Of a DNA stretch of 64,000 nt, positions 40,889-51,350 are shown one piece after another (the first letter of the stretch is position 1; every line of letters starts with the position of its first letter). The notes beneath the pieces were generated by a model that saw only the letters and a list, made by a program, of their open reading frames with translations, searched no databases and had not been told where the DNA came from. Source of the DNA: Bartonella quintana (lineage in GTDB: Bacteria; Pseudomonadota; Alphaproteobacteria; Rhizobiales; Rhizobiaceae); contig NZ_AP019773.1 in assembly GCF_009936175.1 (NCBI RefSeq), positions 682,001 to 746,000 on the forward strand. Reading direction: 5' to 3'. The position numbers were made by a program, and so were the translations under genes.

Positions 40889-42316
40889 TTAGCATGCGGT
40901 TGTGACAAGTTGGTCAGTGATGCGGTTAAGAGCTTCATCGCGTCCTAATAAAACAAGAACATCGAAAACACCTGGCGATGTTACGCGTCCCGTGAGAGCT
41001 GCTCGAAGTGGTTGGGCAACATCACCAAATTTGAGATCTTGTTTTTGTGCATAAACTCGAAGAGTTTCATCTAAGGTTTTTGCATCCCAAGAGAGGCATG
41101 CTTTCAGGGCAAGATAGAGACCATTTAAGATAGCTTGGCCATTTTTATCTAAAAGTATTTGCGCTTTTTCATCAAGAAGTAATGGCCGTTTTGTAAAAAT
41201 AAAGGAGGCATTATCAATGAGTTCGCGTAGTGTTTTGGAACGTTCTTTCAAATTTGGTATAGCTGCTAGAAATTGCGCACGGCGCTGTTCATCAAGCCTT
41301 TCAATGATTTCTAATCCACCTTCAATTTCTGGTAAAATATTAAGGACAGCATCAAAAAGATCTTGATCGTTGCTCATGCGTATATAATGTCCGTTGATGG
41401 CATCTAGCTTTTTGAGATCAAAGCGCGCTGCACCTTTATTAATATCATCAATATCAAACCAGAAGATCATACTTTCGATTGACATCAGTTCGTCATCACC
41501 GTGACTCCAACCTAGACGGACTAAGTAATTGCGCAAAGCAGCGGGAAGGTATCCCATTATTCGATAGGCATCAACTCCTAGTGCTCCGTGGCGTTTTGAT
41601 AATTTTGCTCCGTTTTCACCGTGGATAAGTGGGATATGCGCCATAACAGGGATATCCCATCCCAGTGCATTGAAGATAATTGTTTGACGGGCTGCATTTG
41701 TGAGATGATCATCACCACGTATGATATGTGTTACTCCCATATCATGATCGTCAACGACAACGGCATGCATGTAGGTCGGTGAGCCATCGGAACGCAAAAT
41801 AATAAAATCATCCAAATCTTTATTAGGGAAGCGAACATGACCCTGAACGCGGTCGTGTAAAACTGTTTCTCCATCTTGTGGTGCTTTGATGCGAATAACG
41901 GGTTTGACACCTTTAGGAGCTTCAGAAATATCGCGATTGCGCCAACGCCCATCATAACGCGGTGGGCGGCCTTCTGCGCGGGCATTTTCGCGCATTTCAG
42001 CTAATTCCTCAGGTGAGGCATAGCAATAATAAGCTTTGCCGTCTTTTACCAATTGTTTGGCGACTTGCCGATGACGTTCTGCTCTTTCGAATTGGGAAAT
42101 AGGATCGCCGTCATAGCTAAGCCCCATCCAGTGTAAGCCGTCTATAATGGCTTTTAAAGCTGTTTCTGTTGAGCGCTCTCTATCTGTATCTTCAATGCGT
42201 AGAAGCATTTTACCACCGGTATGTTTTGCATAAAGCCAATTAAAGAGAGCAGTACGAGCGCTACCAATATGAAGAAAGCCAGTGGGTGAAGGAGCAAAAC
42301 GGGTAATAACGGACAC
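40889..42316 (-). CDS. gltX: Glutamyl-tRNA synthetase (copy 1)
   Basis: GltX loads glutamate on tRNA-Glu; in genomes without GlnRS one copy also mischarges tRNA-Gln for the GatCAB route. The 475-residue protein has the class I HIGH motif as [15 protein letters not shown] near residue 14 and the KMSKS-like loop [15 protein letters not shown]. The mid-section [20 protein letters not shown] is typical. The start is GTG after GGGAG. It is divergent from comEC. A second gltX lies at 51351, about 10 kb away, and shares the fold but is clearly different in sequence. Confidence 0.97.
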   Translation of the reverse strand: MSVITRFAPSPTGFLHIGSARTALFNWLYAKHTGGKMLLRIEDTDRERSTETALKAIIDGLHWMGLSYDGDPISQFERAERHRQVAKQLVKDGKAYYCYASPEELAEMRENARAEGRPPRYDGRWRNRDISEAPKGVKPVIRIKAPQDGETVLHDRVQGHVRFPNKDLDDFIILRSDGSPTYMHAVVVDDHDMGVTHIIRGDDHLTNAARQTIIFNALGWDIPVMAHIPLIHGENGAKLSKRHGALGVDAYRIMGYLPAALRNYLVRLGWSHGDDELMSIESMIFWFDIDDINKGAARFDLKKLDAINGHYIRMSNDQDLFDAVLNILPEIEGGLEIIERLDEQRRAQFLAAIPNLKERSKTLRELIDNASFIFTKRPLLLDEKAQILLDKNGQAILNGLYLALKACLSWDAKTLDETLRVYAQKQDLKFGDVAQPLRAALTGRVTSPGVFDVLVLLGRDEALNRITDQLVTTAC

Positions 42317-42427
42317 AGATATCTCCCTTTAAATTAATATTGCTTATGGAACTTTATAAAAGGATTATGTTAGCATAGCTGATAGGATATACAATAGCCG
42401 CATTGTAAGTGAAGTGGGGATTTGCGG

Positions 42428-44674
42428 ATGTTAAATCAGAATAAAGTTAAGGACGATTTATCAGAAGGAAAAAAATTAGCTCTGATATGGCAAGAGAATC
42501 TCTCCACTCTTGATGGTGCAAAGAACGTTAGCTGTAAAGAACAAAAGAATTCCCTTTTTACGCCTTTAAAAGAAGCAATAATTTTTTGTTGGAAGTGGTT
42601 GGCAGATTGCATAAACAAAGAAATTTCTTTTGGACTTCTTTTTTCGTTGATTTTAGTCTTTTTTTCTACGGGTATTATTGTTTATTTCAATTTAGAGCGA
42701 GAACCAAGTTGGGGACAATTTTTTGTGTTGGTCAGTATATTCCCTGGAATATTGTATATTTTACGTTTTTATTGGGGAATATGGATTATTGCAGGATTTC
42801 TGTTTTGTGTTGTATTGGGCGCTTTTGCTGCAAAAATAGAAACATGGCGTATATCGACACCAATGTTGAACCGTGATGTTGTCACGACATTAACAGGAAG
42901 AATTATTTCTATTGAGTCAATGCAAAAAGGGGGATTTCGTTTAGTGCTGGATATTTTGAAGACACAAAAGCCAGCATTGCGTCATGGACCTCATCGTGTT
43001 CGTTTATCGGCAAAGCATTTGCCATATGGATTAGCGATTGGCGATGGCTTATATGGAAAGGTCAAAATTCGTGCATTATCTGGACCGGTGCGTCCAGGAG
43101 GTTATGATTTTAGCTTTCATAATTATTTTAAGGGAATTGGTGCTCAGGGAATTTATTTGGGAAAACCAATGAAGATATCAGTTCCGCAGCCCTATACAAT
43201 GTTGAGTATACTCTTACAGAAAATTGAAAATTTACGGATGAATATGACGCAAAAAATCCGTATGGCAATTGGAGAAGAAAAGGGCAGTGTTGCAGCTGCA
43301 CTCATAACGGGGCAGCGTGGTGGTATTTCAGATAACACAAATGAAGCATTGCGTATATCTGGATTAGCACACGTTTTATCAATATCAGGTTTGCATATGG
43401 CTCTGCTGAGTAGTATGGTCCTTGTTAGCATCCGTAGTTTTTTAGCACTTTTCCCAGTTTTTTCATCTTATCATTCGACTAAAAAGTTTGCTGCCATTGT
43501 GGCATTAATAATTACAGCTTTTTACTTAGTATTATCTGGCGGAGCTGTATCAGCACAAAGAAGTTTTGTGATGATCACTGTTATGTTGGTTGCTGTATTG
43601 TGTAATCGTTCTGCTATAACAATGCGTAATTTTGCTATTGCGGGCTTGATAATTCTAGCGATTACTCCCCATGAAATATTAGGTCCCAGCTTTCAAATGT
43701 CCTTTTCTGCAACCGCAGCTTTGATTGCCTCTTTTGATTGGTGGAGTAGGAGAGTATCTTCTCATACAAGAAAAGCCACCCCCTCTTATGTTGGAGGTAG
43801 AATAATTCATTTTGCTTTCTTATCAGTTACTTCAACTTGCGCATCTTCGTTTGTGGCGGGGGCTGCCAGTGGAGTTTACGCTGCTTATCATTTTTCAAAT
43901 ATTGCATTCCTTGGCGTTATCAGTAATGCGTTAGCTTTGCCTGTTATATCAATACTCATCATACCTTTTGGATTAATAGCAGTATTCGCAATGTTTTTGA
44001 GTCTTGAATGGTTGCCTCTCCAAATTATGGGATTGGGTGTTGATCTTGTGATAAAAATTGCCCATGCTGTAAGAGCCGTTTCTCCTGCTCTTAATCCCGG
44101 ATTTATGCCATTATCTGCGTTGGTTTTCTTTAGTGGAGGCTTGGTTGGACTAATTTTTTGCAAAACATCCATCAGATTCTTTTTTAGTCTCTTTATTTTG
44201 GTTGGTATTTGTATTTGCTTGATGCATTCACCCGTACAATTAATTATTGCAGACAATATAAATCTCGTGGGTGTCATCAATGGGAAAAAATTATATACTG
44301 ACCGTTATCGTATCTCTAAGTTTACAACATCTATATGGGAAAAGTCATTTCACGTGAATGAGACGATTAAGCCTACGAAATATGGTCCTTCGTTTAATGG
44401 GCAATTCGTTTGTGATGATCATATTTGTTCATCCTTATCAGAAAATGGATTTAGAGTCGTTGTTTTACATGGAAAAATAGATCAATGTGTAGAGGCAGAT
44501 GTCATAGTTAAAACATTTACAATAAACGATCAAACATGCAACAGGAAGACACAAATAACATTTACACCTCAACAATTATTATCACGAGGGAGCGTTATGA
44601 TGACTAAAAGAGGGGATATCATTTGGTCTTCTAAGGGATTCCATAGACCTTGGAATATGCACAGGCAGCATTGA
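42428..44674 (+). CDS. comEC: ComEC/Rec2-family competence protein
   Basis: ComEC homologues form the inner membrane channel for single-stranded DNA uptake. The 748-residue protein has an N-terminal soluble/OB-like DUF4131 region (about 60-260), many membrane segments, and the competence core with LAHVLSISGLHMALL near residue 315, LSGGAVSAQRSF and the FQMSFSATAALIA segment. The C-terminal part, usually a metallo-beta-lactamase-like domain, is short here: the final 150 residues show cysteines but no HxHxDH motif, as in many alphaproteobacteria. The start is the ATG at 42428 after GTGGGGA. Whether the host takes up DNA is not shown. Confidence 0.92.
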   Translation: MLNQNKVKDDLSEGKKLALIWQENLSTLDGAKNVSCKEQKNSLFTPLKEAIIFCWKWLADCINKEISFGLLFSLILVFFSTGIIVYFNLEREPSWGQFFVLVSIFPGILYILRFYWGIWIIAGFLFCVVLGAFAAKIETWRISTPMLNRDVVTTLTGRIISIESMQKGGFRLVLDILKTQKPALRHGPHRVRLSAKHLPYGLAIGDGLYGKVKIRALSGPVRPGGYDFSFHNYFKGIGAQGIYLGKPMKISVPQPYTMLSILLQKIENLRMNMTQKIRMAIGEEKGSVAAALITGQRGGISDNTNEALRISGLAHVLSISGLHMALLSSMVLVSIRSFLALFPVFSSYHSTKKFAAIVALIITAFYLVLSGGAVSAQRSFVMITVMLVAVLCNRSAITMRNFAIAGLIILAITPHEILGPSFQMSFSATAALIASFDWWSRRVSSHTRKATPSYVGGRIIHFAFLSVTSTCASSFVAGAASGVYAAYHFSNIAFLGVISNALALPVISILIIPFGLIAVFAMFLSLEWLPLQIMGLGVDLVIKIAHAVRAVSPALNPGFMPLSALVFFSGGLVGLIFCKTSIRFFFSLFILVGICICLMHSPVQLIIADNINLVGVINGKKLYTDRYRISKFTTSIWEKSFHVNETIKPTKYGPSFNGQFVCDDHICSSLSENGFRVVVLHGKIDQCVEADVIVKTFTINDQTCNRKTQITFTPQQLLSRGSVMMTKRGDIIWSSKGFHRPWNMHRQH

Positions 44675-45147
44675 CAAAAATTGTATAACTTCTCGCATTC
44701 TCCAATGTTTTTCTTGGTACAGATAAAAGCAGAGTAAGAGATAATAGGTACATTTTTTATCATGGCTTTGACATCTTTCTCATAGAACTATAAATTGACC
44801 AATCCTAATGGAGTTGACCAAATCGTTAACGATTTTCCTATTTCCAAGCACAGACGATTTTTTGATATTTGAATAATTTATAATTTTGCACAAGGAGCTG
44901 ATGGGGACATCATTATCGATAATGAAGAGGATAAGCTAAAACGCTTCTTGAACATGAAAAATGTAAACAGGTTTTACAAAGAGATAAAATTGTTAATTAT
45001 TATACTTTAATTATTATCATATATCTTTATATTAGAACATGTTTTCAGCCAAAAGGTGTCAATAAGTTTATTGCAGATTGAGGCAAGAGGCTACTGTTTT
45101 ATCAATTTAGATAAATATCGCTGATTGGTAAAAGGATAAAATGATTT
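44675..45147 (+). other. Gap between comEC and rpiA, no gene seen
   Basis: This is 473 bases without a supportable ORF. It contains AT-rich tracts near 44990-45040 (TAATTATTATAC-like) that may include the rpiA promoter. No remnant of a neighbouring family gene, such as lexA, was recognised. Confidence 0.5.
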
Positions 45148-45852
45148 ATGAATGTTCAGCAGTTAAAAAAAAGGGCAGCTGCTAAAGCACTTGAGTTTGT
45201 TCAAGATGATATGCGGCTTGGTATAGGAACTGGTTCTACAGCAAATGAATTTATTCGCCTTCTTGGGGAGCGTGTTGCAGATGGTTTGCGTGTGACTGGT
45301 GTTGCTACCTCACAGTATTCTGAGCAACTCTGTCGGAAATTTGGGGTGCCTGTTACTGCTTTGGAACAAATGCCTGAACTTGACCTTGATATTGATGGGG
45401 CAGATGAGATCGGCCCAGAGATGACTCTCATTAAAGGGGGGGGAGGAGCCTTATGGCGTGAAAAAATTGTAGCGGCGGCATCTCGGGCGATGCTTGTCAT
45501 CGCAGATGAAACAAAGGTGGTAAAAACGCTTGGTGCTTTTGCATTGCCAATTGAAGTCAATCCATTTGGTATGCCTGCTACACGCAGACTCATTGAAAAA
45601 GTAGCTGATGATTTAGGGCTTTCAGGGGAAATTATATTACGAATGAATGGAGAGAATCCTTTTAAAACAGATGGTGGTCACTTCATTTTTGATGCATTTT
45701 GGGGGTGCATTTTACAGCCAAGATTATTATCGGAGGCACTCCTTGCAATTCCTGGTGTTGTGGAGCATGGTCTTTTTTGGGGATTGGCTTCGCGTGCAAT
45801 TGTAGCGATGGCAGATGGTCAAATAAAAGTTTTAGAATCTTCTGATTTTTAA
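45148..45852 (+). CDS. rpiA: Ribose-5-phosphate isomerase A
   Basis: RpiA interconverts ribose 5-phosphate and ribulose 5-phosphate in the pentose phosphate pathway. The 234-residue protein has [13 protein letters not shown] (phosphate loop), [14 protein letters not shown] with the catalytic Asp, [15 protein letters not shown], and the later [16 protein letters not shown] motif. All conserved parts and the length are normal. The ATG lies after AAAAGGATAAAATGATTT, so the start may be this ATG with AAGG at some distance. The DUF2059 gene follows in the same direction after 95 bases. Confidence 0.97.
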   Translation: MNVQQLKKRAAAKALEFVQDDMRLGIGTGSTANEFIRLLGERVADGLRVTGVATSQYSEQLCRKFGVPVTALEQMPELDLDIDGADEIGPEMTLIKGGGGALWREKIVAAASRAMLVIADETKVVKTLGAFALPIEVNPFGMPATRRLIEKVADDLGLSGEIILRMNGENPFKTDGGHFIFDAFWGCILQPRLLSEALLAIPGVVEHGLFWGLASRAIVAMADGQIKVLESSDF

Positions 45853-45947
45853 ATAAGACAGTATGTTAGCACAATAACAAGGGGCGTTGAGGGTTTTAGG
45901 TAAAATAATAAATTTGCATTACAATTAATTATCGGGGTAGGCATTAA

Positions 45948-46505
45948 ATGAAAAAAACATTTTCTTTTCAGCGTTTTATAGCATGTTTTTGTGCAGTTTC
46001 CTTTGTATTTGTGAATATTGGGATAGTTTATGCACAAGGTGTGAGTGAGCAGCATTTAGTTTCAGCTAAAAAAGCAATCAATGCTATTCATGCAACTGAT
46101 CAATTTGATAGCTTTTTACCAACTGCGGCACGTGATCTCAAAAATGAACTGATAGGTGACGATCCAAATTTGGCAACTGCTATTTCTGAGATTGTTGATA
46201 AGCAGGCGCTTGCTTTGGCTAAACGGCGTTCTGATTTAGAAAAAGAAATTGCTCATGTGTATGCAAAGTATTTTACTCAAGAACAGCTTGATGCAATCAC
46301 AGCATTTTATAGTTCCGATACCGGCAAAAAGTTTTTGACAGAAGTTCCGAGTATTGCGCGTGATGCTTATTCTACATTTGATGCATGGCGTTCTGCTATT
46401 ATGCAGGATCTTGTAAAAAATGTGAAAAAAGAGATGTCTGAAACACTTCATTTGGAAAATTCCATTATGCCTACAACGTCTAATTCCTCAGCAAATCCGA
46501 AATAA
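45948..46505 (+). CDS. DUF2059 exported protein
   Basis: This is a 185-residue exported protein of unknown function. A signal peptide is clear (basic start MKKTFSFQRF, hydrophobic FIACFCAVSFVFVNIGIVYA, cut before QGVSEQ). The C-terminal half matches DUF2059: AHVYAKYFTQEQLDAITAFY, SSDTGKKFLTEVP and DAWRSAIMQDLVK. The family is common in alphaproteobacteria next to rpiA and gor, as here, but its role is not established. The mature chain is helical and charged with no membrane segment, so a periplasmic location is likely. A strong terminator follows. Confidence 0.92.
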   Translation: MKKTFSFQRFIACFCAVSFVFVNIGIVYAQGVSEQHLVSAKKAINAIHATDQFDSFLPTAARDLKNELIGDDPNLATAISEIVDKQALALAKRRSDLEKEIAHVYAKYFTQEQLDAITAFYSSDTGKKFLTEVPSIARDAYSTFDAWRSAIMQDLVKNVKKEMSETLHLENSIMPTTSNSSANPK

Positions 46506-46553
46506 TTTAATTGATATCATTTACAATAATGAATGATTCCTTGTTTGTTTTTG

Positions 46554-46579
46554 AAAGTGGCAGTTTTTCTGCCATTTTT
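46554..46579 (+). terminator. Terminator after the DUF2059 gene
   Basis: The stem TGGCAG (46558-46563) pairs with CTGCCA (46569-46574) across a five-T loop, extended by weaker outer pairs, and runs into TTTTTA. It lies about 50 bases after the stop. Confidence 0.75.
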
Positions 46580-46704
46580 AATAAAAGTAGGTCTTTTTTA
46601 CGATGTTGCTTTATATAAGAATGACACTTGAGAATAAAAAGAACTTCCATTTGATAACAAATGACAATAACTTATTATTGCAGACGTATAAGAAAGGATA
46701 GTTT

Positions 46705-48096
46705 GTGGGATCTTTCGACTTTGATTTGTTTGTTATTGGAAGCGGTTCTGGTGGGGTGCGCGCTGCGCGTCTTGCTGGAGGACTTGGTAAGCGTGTCGGG
46801 ATAGCAGAAGAATATCGTATAGGGGGTACTTGTGTTATTCGCGGTTGCGTTCCCAAAAAGCTTTATGTTTATGCGTCACAATATGCACAAGAGTTTAAGA
46901 AGAGCGTTGGTTTTGGATGGGAATATGCTGATCCAATTTTTAGCTGGAAAAAATTGGTTGCAGCTAAAAATAAAGAAATATCAAGATTAGAAAAGCTTTA
47001 TCGCAAGGGGCTACAAAATAACAATGTTCATATTTATGAAAGTCGTGCTGTCTTTGTAGATGAACACACATTAGAGCTCTCTGTGACAGGTGAACGGATA
47101 AGCGCAGAAAAAATTCTGATTGCGACAGGGGCAAAAATTGTACCAAACACTGCAATAGAAGGTAGTGATTTGTGTCTTACTTCCAATGAAATTTTTGATC
47201 TTGAAAAACTACCAAAATCAATAATCATCGTTGGTGGTGGATATATTGGTGTTGAATTTGCTAATATTTTTCATGAATTAGGTGTAAAAACAACACTCCT
47301 TCATCGTGGCAATTTAATTCTTCGTAACTTTGACTATGATTTGCGACAGTTACTTAGTGATGCGATGATTGAAAAAGGGATTTCTATTCTCTACGGGGCA
47401 TCTGTTTCTCAAGTTCAAGCTACAGGGAGTTCTTATAATATTGTTTTATCAAATGGACAAATGATCAGTGCAGATCAAGTTATGTTTGCTACGGGGCGTG
47501 TGCCGAATACAACAGGCTTAGGACTTGAGCAGGCAGGTGTTAAATTGAATGAATTTGGTGCAGTTATTGTTGATGAAAGGATGACAACAAATATACCCCA
47601 TATTGGGGCTGTTGGCGATGTTACAGGTCATATTCAATTGACACCTGTTGCAATCCATGATGCAATGTGTTTTGTTAAGACCATATTTGAGAATACTCCC
47701 ACAAAACCTGATTATGATTTAATTACGACAGCTGTTTTTTCACAACCGGAGATTGGAACGGTAGGTCTTTCAGAAGAAGATGCGGCACGCCGTTATAAGC
47801 GTCTTGAAATTTATCGTACAGTTTTCCGTCCTATGCGCAATGTTCTTGCCGGTAGTTCAGAGAAAATGTTTATGAAGCTCGTTGTTGATAGTGAAAGTCG
47901 TATTGTTGTAGGAGCCCACATTTTAGGGGAAAATGCTGGTGAGATGGCACAGCTTATTGGGATATCTCTCAAGGGGAAGCTAACGAAAGATATCTTTGAT
48001 GAAACTATGGCAGTGCATCCAACTATGGCGGAAGAACTGGTAACGATGTATAAACCAAGTTATCTGTATGAAAATGGGGAAAAAGTAGAAAAGTGA
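46705..48096 (+). CDS. gor: Glutathione-disulfide reductase
   Basis: This FAD- and NADPH-dependent enzyme keeps glutathione reduced. The 463-residue protein has the FAD-binding GSGSGGVRAAR, the redox pair Cys43 and Cys48 in GGTCVIRGCVPKK, the NAD(P)-binding VVGGGYIGVEFA-type motif (IIIVGGGYIGVEFAN), the GDVTGHIQLTPVA motif and the active-site His-Glu pair in AVHPTMAEE. LLHRGNLILRNFD after the nucleotide fold contains the Arg residues expected for NADPH. The start is GTG following AGAAAGGATAGTTT. It likely protects the cell from host oxidants. Confidence 0.96.
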   Translation: MGSFDFDLFVIGSGSGGVRAARLAGGLGKRVGIAEEYRIGGTCVIRGCVPKKLYVYASQYAQEFKKSVGFGWEYADPIFSWKKLVAAKNKEISRLEKLYRKGLQNNNVHIYESRAVFVDEHTLELSVTGERISAEKILIATGAKIVPNTAIEGSDLCLTSNEIFDLEKLPKSIIIVGGGYIGVEFANIFHELGVKTTLLHRGNLILRNFDYDLRQLLSDAMIEKGISILYGASVSQVQATGSSYNIVLSNGQMISADQVMFATGRVPNTTGLGLEQAGVKLNEFGAVIVDERMTTNIPHIGAVGDVTGHIQLTPVAIHDAMCFVKTIFENTPTKPDYDLITTAVFSQPEIGTVGLSEEDAARRYKRLEIYRTVFRPMRNVLAGSSEKMFMKLVVDSESRIVVGAHILGENAGEMAQLIGISLKGKLTKDIFDETMAVHPTMAEELVTMYKPSYLYENGEKVEK

Positions 48097-48171
48097 ACAG
48101 CGCGTGTGATGGTTAGCGACAAAGCTTTTGATACGAAAGGCTGTGAATTTAAGCTCTGTGGAGAGAGTGCA

Positions 48172-49548
48172 ATGATAAAAGAATGGGCACCTAGCTCTTG
48201 GAGAGAGAAGCCAATTAAACAAGTTCCGATTTATCCTGATCAATCTGTTTTAGTAGATGTTGAGCGCAAGCTACGTAGCTATCCTCCTTTAGTTTTTGCG
48301 GGTGAAGCACGTGATTTAAAAAATGAATTGGCCGCTGTTGCACAAGGTCAGGCTTTTTTATTGCAAGGTGGAGATTGTGCAGAAAGCTTTGCAGAGCATG
48401 AAGCCGATAATATTCGTGATTTTTTTCGTGTATTTTTGCAAATGGCGATAGTTTTAACTTTTGGGAGTTCTAAGCCAGTTGTTAAAATTGGTCGTATTGC
48501 TGGTCAGTTTGCAAAGCCACGCTCTTCTGATATAGAAAGAAAAGAAGGAATTGAACTTCCCGCTTATCGGGGGGATATTATTAATGGCATTGGATTTGGA
48601 GTGGATTCTCGTATTCCTGATCCACGACGAATGTCCATGGCTTATCGCCAATCTGCGGCAACACTTAATTTGTTGCGCGCTTTTTCACAAGGGGGGTATG
48701 CCAATTTAGAAAATGTTCATGCATGGATGTTGAGTTTCGTTTCTAAAAGCCCACAGGGCGAGCGTTATAAGCTGTTGGCAGAGCGCATTTCTGAAGCGAT
48801 TGATTTTATGCGTTCCATAGGGATTACGTCCAAAACGAATTCTTCATTACGTGAAACATCTTTTTATACCAGTCACGAAGCACTTTTGCTTGGCTATGAA
48901 GAAGCTTTAACACGGATTGATTCGACTTCTGGAGATTGGTATGCAACATCCGGTCATATGTTATGGATTGGTGATCGTACACGTCAGATTGATCATGCTC
49001 ACGTTGAATATTGCCGCGGTATTAAAAATCCTATTGGGTTGAAGTGTGGACCTTCTATTGAGCCCAATGAGCTTTTGAAGTTGATTGATATTCTAAATCC
49101 TGAAAACGAACCTGGGCGGCTGACTCTTATTGCACGTTTTGGTTATGATAAGGTTGAGAATCATCTTCCAAAATTGATTCGGGCAGTTGAGCGCGAGAAA
49201 CGTAAAGTTATATGGTCGTGTGATCCAATGCATGGCAATACAGTTACTGTAAATGGCTATAAGACTCGCCCCTTTGATTATGTTTTAAAGGAAGTAGAAA
49301 ATTTTTTTTCAGTGCATTATGGAGAAGGAACTTATCCAGGAGGTATTCATATCGAAATGACTGGTCGTGATGTAACAGAATGTACAGGTGGGGCACATGC
49401 TATTTCTATAGAAGATTTGTCTGATCGTTATCATACGCAGTGTGATCCGCGATTAAATGCAGATCAAGCATTAGAGTTAGCTTTTCTTGTTGCTGAACTT
49501 CTTAAAAAAAATCGTAATACGGATTCATTAGCAGCCTATCGCGAATAG
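48172..49548 (+). CDS. aroG: 3-deoxy-7-phosphoheptulonate synthase, class II (AroA-II type)
   Basis: The enzyme makes DAHP from phosphoenolpyruvate and erythrose 4-phosphate, the first shikimate step. The 458-residue protein belongs to the class II (plant-like) group: [36 protein letters not shown] with the metal-binding and PEP-binding residues, and the late [14 protein letters not shown] and [18 protein letters not shown]. The ATG at 48172 has GGAGAGAG upstream and gives [14 protein letters not shown], the normal start; the open frame extends 22 codons further 5'. The gene lies 75 bases after gor. Confidence 0.95.
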   Translation: MIKEWAPSSWREKPIKQVPIYPDQSVLVDVERKLRSYPPLVFAGEARDLKNELAAVAQGQAFLLQGGDCAESFAEHEADNIRDFFRVFLQMAIVLTFGSSKPVVKIGRIAGQFAKPRSSDIERKEGIELPAYRGDIINGIGFGVDSRIPDPRRMSMAYRQSAATLNLLRAFSQGGYANLENVHAWMLSFVSKSPQGERYKLLAERISEAIDFMRSIGITSKTNSSLRETSFYTSHEALLLGYEEALTRIDSTSGDWYATSGHMLWIGDRTRQIDHAHVEYCRGIKNPIGLKCGPSIEPNELLKLIDILNPENEPGRLTLIARFGYDKVENHLPKLIRAVEREKRKVIWSCDPMHGNTVTVNGYKTRPFDYVLKEVENFFSVHYGEGTYPGGIHIEMTGRDVTECTGGAHAISIEDLSDRYHTQCDPRLNADQALELAFLVAELLKKNRNTDSLAAYRE

Positions 49549-49678
49549 TTAGATAAAAAATTGCATACATTTACTCTTTTAGGTGTTTTAGAAGAAGAGG
49601 ATTTTTTTGAAAGAGGGATGTTTTTAATGATTAAAACAGAGTTATGTTTATCAAACTGATGAAATGATACAAAAGGTT

Positions 49679-51340
49679 ATGAAAAATGATTTTCGGGTGG
49701 CAGTTGCCCAATTAAATCCTGTTATCGGTGATATAGAGGGAAATTTTTCTCTTGCCGTAATGGCCTATCAGAAGGCTAGAGAAGAAGGGGCTGACCTTGT
49801 TTTATTCACGGAGCTTTTTATAAGTGCTTATCCGCCGGAAGATCTCGTTCTTAAACCTGCTTTTATAAAAACATGTGAAGGTGCTGTTAAAGAATTAGCA
49901 AAGTTAACAACAGGAGGACCGGGAATCGTAATTGGTCTTCCTCTAAGGTATAACGATAAAATTTTCAATGGTGTCATGCTTCTTGATGAGGGACGGATAA
50001 TTTCTGAAAGCTTGAAGTTTGATTTACCTAATTATGCTGAATTTGACGAAAGGCGCTTATTTTCTTCTGGTCCACGTCCTGAGCCTATTGTCTATCATGG
50101 GATAAGACTAGGAATAGTAATTTGTGAAGATATTTGGAATGATTTTTCTTTTTGTGCAGAGCTTAGAAATAAAGGAGCTGAGATTATTCTTGTCCTTAAT
50201 GGATCTCCTTATCATCGTAATAAAACTTTAAAACGTATAGAAGTTGTGCGAGCGCAAGCTTTTCAATCTGGTTTGCCAATTATTTATGCTAATCAAGTTG
50301 GTGGTCAAGATGAACTCGTTTTTGATGGGGGATCTTTTGCGTTGAATGGACAAGGCAAAATGGTGTTTCAAATGAAACATTTTGAAAGCCATATTGCTTT
50401 GAGTCATTGGCAAAAAAAAATGACAGGATGGCAATGTATTTCTGGTCCGAATGAAAATCTTTTTAATGGGTTAGCTGCTGATTATCAAGCTTGTGTTTTG
50501 GGTTTAGGAGATTATGTCAATAAAAACGGTTTTAAGGATGTAATTCTTGGTCTTTCCGGAGGAATTGATTCAGCACTTTGTACGGCAATGGCGGTGGATG
50601 CTCTTGGTGCTAAGAGGGTTCGCACTGTAATGATGCCCTATCATTATACTTCACAAGAATCATTAAAGGATGCTAAAGAGTGCGCACATCTTTTAGGATG
50701 TGATTATCAAATCATACCGATTATAAAACCTGTTGAGGTTTTTTTGAGTACACTGGCGCCTGTTTTTTTAGGGTTAACATCTGATGTGACAGAAGAAAAT
50801 CTGCAAAGTCGTGTACGCGGCACTCTGTTGATGGCTCTTTCGAATAAATTTGGCTCAATGGTGGTAACAACGGGCAATAAGTCAGAAATGGCTGTAGGAT
50901 ATGCAACACTTTATGGTGATATGAATGGAGGTTTTAACCCTCTTAAAGATATTTATAAAACGCAGGTTTATGCATTAGCTGAGTGGCGCAATAAAAATTA
51001 TTTGCAAAATTGGGAAGGGCCGGAAGGAGTTGTGATTCCACCCAATATTATAGCAAAAGCACCTTCCGCAGAGCTTTGCGAAAATCAAAAGGATGAAGAT
51101 TCTCTTCCTCCTTATCCTATCTTGGATGATATTTTGCAGTCTCTTATAGAAAACGACATGAGTGTTTGTGATATTGTTAAACGTGGGTATTTACGAGAAA
51201 CAGTTGAGAAAATTGAACACCTTCTTTATGTAGCCGAGTACAAAAGACGACAATCTGCACCCGGCGTAAAAATTAGTTACAAGAACTTCGGACGCGATCG
51301 TCGTTATCCCATTGTCAATCATTTTCGTGATAAAAATTGA
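49679..51340 (+). CDS. nadE: Glutamine-dependent NAD+ synthetase
   Basis: NadE converts deamido-NAD to NAD, using glutamine as ammonia source. The product of about 553 residues has an N-terminal nitrilase-fold glutaminase domain with Glu in LVLFTELFISAYPP, a catalytic Cys in GIVICEDIWNDFS, and a C-terminal ATP-pyrophosphatase domain with ILGLSGGIDSALCTAMA. The last part has KSEMAVGYATLYGDMNGGF and RRYPIVNHFR. The start is uncertain: ATG at 49679 gives MKNDFRVAVAQLNP, but an in-frame ATG at 49664 adds five residues. gltX copy 2 starts 10 bases after the stop, so the two are likely cotranscribed. Confidence 0.96.
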   Translation: MKNDFRVAVAQLNPVIGDIEGNFSLAVMAYQKAREEGADLVLFTELFISAYPPEDLVLKPAFIKTCEGAVKELAKLTTGGPGIVIGLPLRYNDKIFNGVMLLDEGRIISESLKFDLPNYAEFDERRLFSSGPRPEPIVYHGIRLGIVICEDIWNDFSFCAELRNKGAEIILVLNGSPYHRNKTLKRIEVVRAQAFQSGLPIIYANQVGGQDELVFDGGSFALNGQGKMVFQMKHFESHIALSHWQKKMTGWQCISGPNENLFNGLAADYQACVLGLGDYVNKNGFKDVILGLSGGIDSALCTAMAVDALGAKRVRTVMMPYHYTSQESLKDAKECAHLLGCDYQIIPIIKPVEVFLSTLAPVFLGLTSDVTEENLQSRVRGTLLMALSNKFGSMVVTTGNKSEMAVGYATLYGDMNGGFNPLKDIYKTQVYALAEWRNKNYLQNWEGPEGVVIPPNIIAKAPSAELCENQKDEDSLPPYPILDDILQSLIENDMSVCDIVKRGYLRETVEKIEHLLYVAEYKRRQSAPGVKISYKNFGRDRRYPIVNHFRDKN

Positions 51341-51350
51341 GCATTATTTT